Origin: JAUIJL01 sp965366625
GTDB taxonomy: Bacteria; Acidobacteriota; Thermoanaerobaculia; Multivoradales; J023
Length of the DNA: 64,000 nucleotides
Assembly: GCA_965366625.1 (NCBI GenBank)
Contig: CBDUGP010000017.1
Coordinates: 1-64,000 of the forward strand
Direction: 5' to 3'
In this document: positions 49,001-61,000 of the stretch, piece by piece
How positions within the stretch are numbered: the stretch's first letter is position 1
How the letters are laid out: each line of letters begins with the position of its first letter
Notes under the pieces: model-generated
The model's database searches: none
Seen by the model: only the letters and a program-made list of their open reading frames with translations
Told to the model about the DNA's origin: nothing
Program-made: the position numbers and the translations under genes

Positions 49001-52000
49001 ATCCATTGGCACCGTAGCCCGTTTTACGTCAACAAGAAGTCACGACCGTGGCCCGAAGACGCCGGCTCTGGTGCCGCCGACAGCAACCCGCGTTTGGGTG
49101 CGGTCAGCGCTTTCGGCATGAGCGGCACCAATGTCCATATGGTGGTGGAGAGCTTGCCTGCCGGCGAGATCGAAGCCGAGCACAGCTCGACTTGGCGGCT
49201 GCTGCCTCTTTCCGCCAAGACCGACCAGGCCCTCGACGAGCGGGTCCGCGAGCTGATCGCTGCCCTGGAGACACCCGAGGTGCGCAAGCACGGTGTCGGC
49301 GCCGTCGCCCACACTCTGCTCGCCGGGCGACACCATTTCCGTCGACGCCGCGCGGTGGTGGCACGGGACTTGGACGGAGCGATCGAAGCGCTTAAGAAAG
49401 GGGCCCACCAGGGCACGGTGCCCGATCGCTTCAAGCCGGACGCGGACGTGCTCGGCCGGCTCCGAGAGCTGAGCGGCTCAAATACCCGCGAGGCCTTAGA
49501 CGAGGTCGCGGAACTCTATTGCCAGGGATATACGCCGGCGACCGACACGCTCTTCGACGACCCCTTGCCGGCGCGGATCCCGCTCCCGGGTTACCCCTTC
49601 GCGCGCAAAGTATTTTGGCCGCAGGTCGTCGAGGTGAAGGGTCCGCAAGAGGGTGTCGAGCCGGTCATGCATCCACAGCTTCATCCACTGCTGCATCGCG
49701 AAGTGGAGCCCGGTCGCTTCCATGCCCGATGGACCGGCCGAGAATTCTTCCTCGCCGACCACGTGGTGCAAGGGCGCAAGATGTTGCCCGGCGTCGCTTA
49801 CCTGGAAATGGCGCGGGCGGCGGTGGGTCGTGCCGAGGGTTTGCTGCTCAAGCAGGTTTCCTGGTCCAGACCTTTGGTGGCCGAAAACGGAGAAGTCGAC
49901 GTGTGGCTGCGGGTCGACGACGACCGATACGAAGTGAGTTCAGGAGCCCAAGGGGTCGTCCACAGCCGGGGGCAGATCGAGCTCGGCACCCTGGACGAGC
50001 CGACGGCGGACTTAGCCACCCTGCGCGCCGCCCTCGTTGGCCGGACCTTCGATCCACAAACCTGCGGCGCGGCTTTCGAGCGCATGGGCCTGCAATACGG
50101 TCCTGGATTTCGAGCCATCGAGTCCGTAGTGGTGGGCGCGGATCAGGTGTTGGTGAAGCTCACTCTACCCGAGCAGCTGGGCGGCGATGTCGGTCCGTTC
50201 GTGCTGCATCCCTGCCTCATGGACGGGGCGCTGCAGGGATCCGTGGGATTCATCCTCGGCTCCGACAACGAGCTGCTGGCCAAGTCTTCGGTGCCTTTTG
50301 CTCTCGACACCCTCGAGGTGCGTGGATCCTGTACCCGGGAGATGTGGGCCTGGCTGCGCCGATCGCCGGGCTGCACGGCGGACGATGCGGTGCAGAAGAT
50401 GGATGTGGATCTCTTTGACGGCACCGGCGAGCCGAGGGTTCGTCTGCGGCGCTTCGCCACTAGGGTCTTGGAGAAGGTCTTGGAGAAAGAAAGGGTCTTG
50501 GAGGAAGAAAGGGTCTTGGAGGAAGAAGAGACCGTCGACGAGCAAGTTTGCACCTATTTGAGCCCTGTTTGGGACGCTCTGCCGGCGGCCGAGAACTCGT
50601 CCGTGCTGCCCACGCCGCAACATCGCGTGTGCTTGGTGGGTGGCGACGAAGAGCAGCGTCGGCAGGTGCGGGAACGCTATCCGAACCTGGTCGACGATCC
50701 CACGGCGGCGGATCATTTGATTTGGATCGTGCCCCACAGCCGGGCCATGGACGCGGACGGCATCATCGAGGCCCAGGAGGAAGGCATCTGGCCTCTGTTC
50801 CGGGCGATCAAGACATTGCTCGCCGCCGGTTTCGGCACCCGAGCCTTCGGACTGACCGTGCTCTCGACTCAAACCGTGGCGGCTCACGACGAAGAGCACT
50901 ATCCCGCCCACGCCGCGATCCACGGGCTGATCGGATCCTTGGCCAAAGAATATCCCCAGTGGCAGGTCCGGCTGCTGGACCTGCCGGCGAATGAGCCTTG
51001 GCCGTGGGACGAACTCTTCGTCCAAGCCGCCGATGCCCAGGGGGACGCTCGGTTGTGGCGTCGCGGTGAATGGTATCGACAAACGGTGGTGCCCACCCAC
51101 CTGGCGACGCCCGTGAAATCCGCCGAGCCCTACCGCGAACAAGGCGTTTATGTGGTCATCGGAGGCGCGGGAGGCATCGGTGAGGCCTGGAGCCGACATT
51201 TGATCGAAACGGTCGACGCGCGCATCGTGTGGATCGGCCGCCGAGCCTTGAACCAGGACATTCAGACCGCCATCGATGGCCTCGCCGAGCTCGGTGCTCC
51301 GCCCGTCTACATTCGCGCGGACGCCTCGGACCGCCGTGACTTAGGGCGGGCCAAAGCGGAAATTCAGCAGCGTTTCGGCCGTATCGACGGCGTCGTCCAT
51401 TCCGCCATCGTGTTGGCGGACCGGGGTCTGGCCAACATGGACGAAGATCGATTCCGGTCGGCGCTGCGGGCCAAGCTGGATGTGAGCCTGCGTTTGGTCG
51501 AGGCCTTCGACGAGGGTCGGTCCCTGGACTTCATGCTCTTCTTCTCGTCCATGACCGCGTTCGAAAAGGCACCGGGGCAGAGCAACTACGCGGCCGGTTG
51601 CACCTTCAAGGACTCCTACGCCCGCCGACTGGCCCGCACTTCGTCGTGCGCGGTCAAAATCGTCAACTGGTCCTATTGGGGGCGGGTGGGCGTGGTGTCC
51701 GATCCCGCGATTCGAGAACGAATGGCACAGGCCGGGATCGGCTCGATCGAGCCCGAAGACGGCATGCAGGCCCTGGCGACCTTGTTGCGGGCACCGGTTC
51801 CCCAGCTCGGATTCATCAAAACCCTGGGCACGCGGGTCTTGGATCAAATGGGATCGGGCGAAACCTTGGTTCATTACGACCCCGCCCCGTCGTCCTCCAT
51901 GGACGTGCTCGAATCCGGCCTGCCGGACGTGGCGAAGCGGGTGGCACCGCTCACGGATGTGGGATTTTTCCAAGGCGAAGCCATGAACGGCTATCTCCTG

Positions 52001-55000
52001 AAGTTGCTCGCCGGCACGCTTCAGCAGCTCGACACCGCCCGCCTACCGTCGCTCTACGTCCGATGGCACGAGGAGTCCCTGCGTCTCCTGGAAGGCTTCG
52101 ACGAGCCTTTCGATCTCGCTCAGGCCCGGCAAGCGTGGGACGACGCCAAAGGCGCCTGGTCCGCGGACCCGAACCAAAAGGCTTTAGTGGACCTGGTAGA
52201 CGCCTGCATGGGCGCCTTGCCGGACATCCTTTCCGGCGTCAAACCCGCCACCGACGTGATTTTTCCCGATTCGTCCATGGATCGGGTGGAAAATATCTAC
52301 AAGGGCAACGCAGTCGCCGATCTATTCAACGATTTCGTCGCCGACGCGGTGACCGCCTTCCTGGACCGGCGTTTGCAACAGGATCCGTCCGCCACCTTCC
52401 GACTGATCGAAATCGGCGCCGGCACCGGCGGTACCACCACCCGCCTTTTACCCCGGCTGGAGCCTTTCCGCCACGCGATCCGCGAATATGTCTACACCGA
52501 CATTTCGCAAGCGTTTTTGATGCATGCCCAAGAGCGTTACGCGCCCGACTATCCGTACGTCACCACCCGCATCTTCGATGTCGAGCGCCCTCCGGCCGAC
52601 CAGGAGATGCCCGAAAACACTTTCGATGTCGCGCTCGCCACCAACGTGCTGCACGCCACCCGCAATATGCGCGAAACCCTGCGCCATGTGAAGGCGACTC
52701 TGCGCGGCGGCGGCGTCCTGGTGCTGAACGAGATGTTGGTCAATCCCCTGTGCCTGCACCTGACCTTCGGGTTGTTGGAGGGGTGGTGGCGTTTCGACGA
52801 TCCTGCTCTGCGCATGCAAGGAAGCCCGGGTTTGTCCACCGAGTCCTGGCAACGGGTGCTGAAGCAAGAGGGCTTCGATCCGTGCTGGCCGGCTCTGCCG
52901 TCCCACCGACTGGGGCAGCAGATCATCGCCGCACAAAGCGACGGTCGGGTCCGGCGTCCGAAGCCCAAGGCAACCCGAGTCGCGGCCCCTGCTCGTCCAT
53001 CGACACCGCGACCGGTCGTCGCTGGAGGTGGACGTATCCAAGCCGTGGTCCGCGCCTGTGTCGCCGAGGCCCTGAAGCTCGATCCCGAGGACCTGTCGGA
53101 CGAACGCAGCTTCTCCGAATACGGGGTGGACTCGATCATCGCCGTGCAGCTGACCCAACGCATCAACGAGGCCAGCGGAGCCGCACTGCCCACCACGGCC
53201 ATGTTCGACTACCCGACCATCGATACCTTGGCCCAGCATCTGGTCGAAGAGCACGACGTGGACGACGAGCGGACGACCCCGATCGATTCGGCGACCCCGA
53301 TCGATTCGGCGACCCCGATCGATCCGGCGACCGTCGCCGCGGGATCCGACGAGCCCGTCACAAAATCGTTCGGGTCGCCGGGGTCGTCCTCGCCGGTGCT
53401 CCCGTTTTCCCCGGCTTCAACGGCCGGCTTCCGACGCGCCCGCATCCAAGGACCGGGTGTCATTGACGATCTGCGCCTCGAAGCGGCCGAGCCCACGGCC
53501 CCGGGCTCCGGCGAGGTGCAGATTTCCGCGCGGGCGTTTTCGCTCAATTTCGCCGACCTGCTGTGCGTCAAAGGTCTCTATCCGAATATGCCGCCCTATC
53601 CGTTCACCCCCGGGGTCGAGATGAGCGGTGTGGTCACGGCGGTGGGCGAAGGGGTGCGATCCGTGGCCGTCGGCGACGCGGTGATCTGCATGTCGGCCGG
53701 GTGCCACGCTTCCGGGGTGACCTGCCCCGAGTCCGACGTGCTGCCCAAACCCGAAGGGCTGAGCTTCGAACAGGCCTGCGCACTGCCCGCAGTGGCGGTC
53801 ACCATGATCGACGCGTTCAAAAAGGCGGATCCCCAGCCCGGTGAGCGCGTCCTGATCCAGACCGCGGCCGGTGGCACCGGCCTGATCGCCGTGCAGCTGG
53901 CCCAACACGCAGGCGCCGAGGTGATCGCCACGGCCGGCTCCCGACACAAGCTCGATTATTTGGCCGAGCGCGGCGTCCGGTCGCTCATCAACTACGAAAT
54001 GTCCGACTTTGAAGAAGAGGTGATGCGCCTCACCAACGGGGTCGGTGTCGACGTGGTGATCAACACCCTGCCCGGGGACGCCCTGGCCAAGGGTTTGAGA
54101 TGCCTGGCGCCGGGCGGACGTTACGTGGAAATCGCCATGACCGCGCTCAAGTCGGCCCGGTCGGTGGATCTGTCGGTGCTGGACGACAACCAATCCTTCT
54201 TCGCCCTCGACATGGGCAAGTTGCACCAAGGCAATCCGGCACGTCTGCAAAGGTTGCGAGCGGAGATGGTGCGCTTGGCCGAGGCGGGGACGATTCGTCC
54301 CACGATCCATCGGATCTTCCCCTTCGACGACCTGCGCGCAGCCTATCGCTGCCTGGAGCAGCGGGCCAATATCGGCAAAGTGGTGGTCCACGTGCCCCAG
54401 GTGCCGGTCGTTTCGGCCACAGCAAGCATTTCGCCGACAACAGCCTTACCGTCGGCGGCAAATCCGGAGCTGGAGCCGATCGCCGTGGTCGGCATGAGCG
54501 GACGTTTCGCCCAATCTGAAAACCTGGACGCGTTTTGGCAACATTTGGTGAACGGCCGCAATCTGGTGCGCGAGGCCGATCGCTGGGATCTCTCCCACCT
54601 GCCGGACGGCGCCTGTCGATACGGTAGCTTTTTGGACCGCATCGATCGCTTCGATCCCCATTTCTTCAACATCTCCGGGGTGGAAGCGACCTACATGGAT
54701 CCCCAGCAGCGGCTCTTCTTGGAGGAAGCTTGGAGAGCCCTGGAAGACGCCGGTTACGCCGGCAGCTCGGTCCGTCGCCAAAGGTGCGGAGTCTATGTGG
54801 GCTGTGATCGCGGCAACTACCCGGACCTCTTCGACGACGTGCCCCCGGCCCAAGCCTTTTGGGGCAATACCGGTGCCGTGACACCGGCGCGTATCGCCTA
54901 TTTTCTCGACCTCCAGGGACCGGCGGTGGCCCTGGACACTGCTTGCTCCAGCTCGTTGGTGGCCATCCACATGGCCTGCCAGGCTCTGCGCACGGGCGAT

Positions 55001-58000
55001 GCCCACATGGCTTTGGCGGGTGGTGTGTTCATCCAGGCTACCTCCGACTTCTATCTCGCCGCCAATCAGGCCGGCATGCTGTCGCCCACCGGCGCGTGCC
55101 ATGCCTTCGATGCTCGGGCCGACGGCTTCGTGCCCGGCGAGGGCGTGGGAGCCATCGTGCTCAAGCGTCTGCAAGACGCCGTGGCGGACGGCGACACGAT
55201 CCTCGGCGTGATCCGCGGCAGCGGCATCAACCAGGACGGCCACACCAACGGCCTGACCGCACCCAGCGCCCTGTCCCAGGAGCGGCTGGAGCTCGACGTC
55301 TACGAGCGTTTCGGCCTCGACCCCGAACGTATCGGCATGATGGAAGCCCACGGCACGGGTACCCGCCTCGGGGATCCGATCGAATGGAACGCCCTGACCA
55401 AAGCGTTTCGACACCACACCGACCGCAAGAGCTTCTGTGCCCTCGGCTCGGTGAAAACCAATATCGGTCACGCGGCCACCGCCGCCGGCATCGCTGGGGT
55501 GCTCAAGATTCTGCTCTCCTTGCGCCACGAAAAAATTCCGCCGTCCCTGCATTTTGAGCGTGGTAATCCGGCCATCGACTTCGACAGCTCGGCTTTCTTC
55601 GTCAATACCGAGGCCAGGTCTTGGCCGTCCTGCCCCGAGCATCCCCGGTGCGCGGCGATCAGCTCCTTCGGCTTCAGCGGCACCAACGCCCACATCGTGA
55701 TCGAAGAATGGTCGGCATCACCGCCCGAGCCGGCCTCGAAGGGACCTTTTCTGGTGGCGCTTTCCGCTCAGAGCCCGGAGCAGCTGCGTGTCCAGGCAGA
55801 GCATCTGGCGGCCCGGGTGAACGGCGGCGGCGGCCCGCCGGGACATTCCGACGTGCCCGGAAACGTAAACCTCGGAAACGTAAACCTCGGAAACGTGAGC
55901 CACACCCTGCTGCTCGGTCGGCGACACCTGGATCATCGCCTGGTCTTTGAGACCGCAAGCCTGGAGGGTTTAAGGGGCTCGTTGGCGGACTGGCTGAGCA
56001 CGGGTGCCCAGCCTCCGGTCCAACATCCCTTGGGCCAGGCATTCTTACGGGGCGAAAAGGTAGATTTCACGCCTCTCTTCGACAGTGGATACGGCCGCAT
56101 TCCCCTGCCCACCTATCCCTTTGCGGACGAGTCCTATTGGGTGGAGCGTGCCGACAAACCGCGACGCGGCACCCAGCCCCCGCAGACCGCCGGCGTGAGC
56201 CGGCAAGCCGCGTCCGTGCTGCATCCATTGGTCCACGAAAATCGCTCGGACCGGCATGGGCTGCGATTCCGGTCCGCTTTCGACGGTTCTGAATTCTTTC
56301 TCGATCACCACCGTGTCCACGGGTCGGGCATGCTGTCCGCGGCCGCCGGCTTGGAAATGGCGCGGGCCGCGGTGTCGCTCGCGGCCGCCGACCCCCGGGG
56401 GGTGCGCTTGGAACGGATCGTGTGGCGCAAGCCGGTGACCGCGTCGGACCTGACGATTCTGGTCTCAGAAGCCGGGACCGGCTCGCCATCGATGTTGACC
56501 TTCGACGTCGGTCCTGGATGTTTCGAAGGTCGAGCCGTGATCGCCGACCTTGCGTCGTGCCCGCGTCTCGATCGGTCGGCGCTGACCGCGGGTCTTAGGC
56601 GGCGTGCGTTCTCCTACGACGACTTCCGCGCTCGCGGACAAGACTACGGTCCGACTCACCGGAGTCTGCAAGAAGTGCTTGCCGATTCCCGGCAGGTGGT
56701 GGCCAAGATCGCTCTGCCCGCGGCGGCGGCTTCGACACCAGACACAGCAGCCGGCGGGACGGAAAACCCATGGGTCGTGCATCCCTGCCTATTGGACGGT
56801 GCGTTGCAGGCGTCCATCGGTCTCGCCGATCGACACCGGATCTACGCGCCCTTTGCCCTGGACGCGATGGAGATCTTCGATCGATGTCCCGACGAGCTGT
56901 GGGCATGGTTGCGCCGGTCCTCGGGATGCTCGCCGACCGATACCGTGCAGAAGATCGATGTCGATCTCTTCGACGTCGAGGGCCGAGTGCGAGTCCGACT
57001 GCAAGGGCTGGCGTCCCGGCCCGTGGAGCCGGTGCAAGCCCCCGCGGTCGTCCATCCTCTGGTGCAGCAACAGCTTACCGACGGTGCCGCGGCGCGATTT
57101 ACCACTCGCTTGACCGGTAACGAATATTTCCTGTCTGAGCATCGCGTGAACGGCACGAGCATCCTGCCGGCACCGGTCTACCTGGAAATGGCCCGAATCG
57201 CGGCACGGACGGCCGGGCGATCGTTCCACGGGCTCGAGCGGATCGTGTGGTCCCGTCCGCTGGCGGTACGCGACCAGGCGGTGGACGTCACCATCGAGGT
57301 CGGCGAGCGGATCGGAATCTCCACGTCCGCGGGCGCCCACTTCGAATGCGATCTGGCCTCGGACGAAGGGTCGGACGAGGGGGCCCTGGATCTCGTCGCC
57401 GTCCGAGACCGTTGCCCGTCGACGCTGAGCGCGCCGGAGGTGTCCTCTTTCTTTGAGCAACAGGGTTACGCACCCCAGGACGACGGTGCGCTCTTGGGTT
57501 CCCTGCGCGCTTTCCGTTTCGGCGTGGACCAGGCCTTCGCGGAGCTGGAAAAAACCGACGAGCTCGGCCTGGGTCTGTTGGACGGGGCGCTGATCGTCGC
57601 TCACCTCTTCCACGGGCTCCGACACAAAGGCGAGACCTCGACCCTTTTTCCTTATGCCTTGAAATGCCTGCGCTTTCAAGGCTCGCTGCCGAGTCGAGCC
57701 CGGGTCGTGGTCTCGCCGACGGATCGAGATCGGTATTACGACATCCGTTTGACGGACGAGCAAGGTCGAGCGGCGGTGGTCTTCCAGGGCTACGAGATGA
57801 AAGCCGCAGAGCCGGAGACAGGACGGCAGCTCGGTGTCGTCTATGCCGTGCCCGTGTGGGAGCCCGCGCCTTTACCTGTCGTGTCCAGCCCTGTCGTGTC
57901 CAGCAACGTCGCCGGGCCCAACGTGCAACCGAGCAGCCACAAGCCGCAACCGACGCCTCTGGTGCTCGCCGCCGCCCCGGACGGTGGAGCTGTGCCCGAA

Positions 58001-61000
58001 TTTCCGGGATTCGAGAGCGAAACCCTGACGCCGTCGGAACCCCTGCTCCAGGTCCTGGAAACGATCCAAACCTGCGTGAAAAACAAGCGATCGTTGGTGG
58101 TCATCGTGCCGTGGAACGACCCGCGATACTTCGGTATCTCAGGCATGATGCGCACCGCGTGCCTGGAGCATGGATCCTTCGTCGGCAAGGTCGTCACCTT
58201 CGGGTCCGGCGTGCCGGTGCCGGTCGCGGAACTCACCACCGAGGACGGAGCCGTGGAGGTCCGTTATGCGACCCACGGCGAGCGGCAGGTCAAACGCTTG
58301 CGGGAGCTCGACGGATCAACGCCTCCAGGGTCCTTGTCCTGGTCCCAGATCGACTTGCAGGGCGGTGTCGTCCTGATCACCGGCGGACGCGGTGGGTTGG
58401 GTCAGATCTTCGCCCACCACTTCAGTTCCAGGCCGGGGGTGAAGGTCGTGCTGTGCGGCCGAGCACCGACCTACGACGGTCCGTTCGAGTATCTCCCGTG
58501 CGACGTGTCCGACGACGACGCGGTGCGTCACATGGTGGCAACGATCCGTCGGCGTTTCGGACCCCTGAAGGGTGTCGTGCATGGCGCGGGCGTTCTTCAC
58601 GACCGCTTCCTGGCCGACAAAACCATGGATGAAGCCCGGCGGGTGCTGGCCCCCAAGGTCCAGGGGGCCATGGCCCTGGATCGTGCTACCCGCGACGACG
58701 ATCTCTCATTTTTCGTCCTTTGCTCGTCCCTGGCCGGCGCGATCGGCGGACCGGGACAGGCGGATTACGCCGCGGCCAACGCCTTCCTCGACGACTATGC
58801 CGTCCATCGCCATCGCTTGGTCGGTCAGGGCCTGTGCCGGGGACGCACGCGCTCGATCAACTGGCCACTTTGGGACCAAGGCGGCATGAAAATGACCGCT
58901 GAGAGCGCGCGCATGATGGAGCGCTCGACGGGAATCACATCCCTCGACACGGCCCAGGGTCTGAGGGCCTTGGAGCGTGTGCTCGCTGACAACGAGCCGC
59001 AGGTGATCGTGGCTCCGGGTCGTTTGCAGCATGTTCGGTCCCGTCTGCTGCGCCTCGGCCGTCCGGACACGACCGTGGGTGTGGCCAACGATGGGTTCGT
59101 CGGCGCGGCGCAGCGGGTGACGGTCGAGCGAGCGCCAGCGAATTCGGCCGCCGCGGAAGCTCTCCATCGGGAGCTGACGAGCTTGGTCGCCGAGATGCAG
59201 AAAATCGGACCGCAGAAAATCAAGCTCGATACGGAGCTGCCCGTATTCGGTTTCGATTCGATCAGCTTCACCACCTTGGCCAACCGACTGAACGAGCGTT
59301 ACGGCCTGGATTTGATGCCCACCGTTTTCTACGAGCACACCACCCTGCGGGCCCTGGCGGGCCACTTGGCCGGGCGTGTGAACCTGGAGCCGGCCTCGGT
59401 TCAGGCCTCGGATTCGATCCCTGATCCGAGGTCCACTGCCATCTCGGCCCCGGAACAGACGTCCGAGATTTCGCGGGCCGGCGAGGGGCAGCGCCGGGAA
59501 CCGATCGCCGTGGTGGGCATCAGCGGACGTTTCCCCGGGGCCGAGGATGTGCCCACCTTCTGGCGGCGGCTGTTGGCCAACGACGACTTGATCTCGGAAG
59601 TGCCGGCAGACCGTTGGGATTGGCGCAGCATCCACGGCGATCCCCACCGGGAGCCGGGCAAGACGCGGATCAAATGGGGCGGTTTCATCGACGGAGCCCT
59701 TTGCTTTGATCCGGCTTTCTTCGGTATCTCGCGGCGCGAGGCGGAGTCCATGGATCCCCAGCAGCGACTGTTGATGGAAGCCGTCTGGCATGTGATCGAA
59801 GACGCCGGTTACGCGCCGGAGGATCTCGCCGGCAGCGATACCGCGTTGTTCATCGGCACGGGCTCGAGCGGCACCAGCCCGTTTACCGGTCGCGGCGGTG
59901 ACATCGACATGTACACGCCCACGGGCACCGTCCCGTCCATCGGGCCCAACCGCATGAGCTACTTCCTGGATCTGCACGGACCGAGCGAGCCGATAGAAAC
60001 CGCCTGCTCGTCGTCCCTGGTCGCCGTCCACCGAGCCGTGGGGGCCATCCGCTCCGGAGATTGCAGCCGAGCCGTGGTCGGCGGCATCAATACCATCGTC
60101 GCGCCCGAGACCCACATCGCCCTCGACAAGGCCGGCATGCTGAGTGAGGACGGCCGCTGCAAGACGTTCTCCAAGCACGCTGACGGTTATGTGCGCGGCG
60201 AGGGTGTGGGCATGCTCTTCCTCAAACCCTTGCGCGACGCGGAGCGGGACGGGGATCACATCTACGGCCTGATCGTCGGCAGCGCAGAAAACCACGGCGG
60301 GCGGGCCAGCTCCCTCACCGCGCCCAATCCCAAGGCGCAGGCTGCGGTATTGAAAAAGGCGATGCAAAACGCCGGTGTAGAACCGCGCACCGTGACCTAC
60401 ATCGAAGCCCACGGCACAGGCACTGAGCTCGGAGATCCGATTGAGATCGAGGCCCTGAAGAACGCCTTCCAGGACCTGGCGCCCGACGCGCCGGCGGGTT
60501 CGTGCGGCATCGGCTCGGTGAAGACCAATATCGGGCATTTGGAGCTTGCCGCCGGCGTTGCGGGCGTGGTCAAAACCCTGTTGCAAATGAAGCATCGGAC
60601 CCTGGTGAAGAGCCTGCACGCCGAGGAAGTGAATCCCTACATCAACCTCGAACGAAGCCCGTTCTATTTGGTGCGGGAAAATCAAGCGTGGCACAGCGCC
60701 CCCGGTGTGCCCGTGCGAGCCGGGGTGAGTTCTTTCGGCTTCGGCGGGGTCAATGCCCACGTCATTCTCGAGTCCTACGAGCCGGTTCCGAACCCCGCCG
60801 TCCAGACGACACGGGTCCCAGGGGACAGGCCGGAACCGATCGTGCTGTCGGCCAAAACCCCTGAGGGACTCAGGGCCTCGGCAGCCAGGCTGCTCGCCTT
60901 CCTCGACACGGCGCAGTCGCGTCGAGACGGTTCAGAGCCGCGGCTCGAAGACCTGGCCTACACCCTCCAGGTAGGCCGGGCTGCGCTCGACACACGCCTG

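Larger units (their letters stand above)
47900..54395 (+). other. Module 7 of PKS2: KS-DH-KR-cMT-ACP-ER
   Basis: KS7: Cys781 in INTACSSS, THGTGT and KTNFGHTFAASG. DH: His1244 in ADHVVQGRKMLP and Asp1398 in HPCLMDGALQ. KR: GGAGGIG; the catalytic block has Ser and Tyr but YAAGC instead of YAxAN. cMT: SAM motif EIGAGTGG, ATNVLHAT. ACP: Ser2368 in YGVDSIIA. ER (53430-54395): medium-chain dehydrogenase type with AAGGTGLIAVQLAQ. Together these would make an alpha-methylated, fully reduced unit. The ER sits after the ACP rather than between DH and KR. Confidence 0.9.

Noticed and set aside
58706..60760. 684-codon minus-strand frame inside PKS2
   Set aside because: Antisense of the KR-ACP-KS9 region with continuous, motif-rich sense coding.
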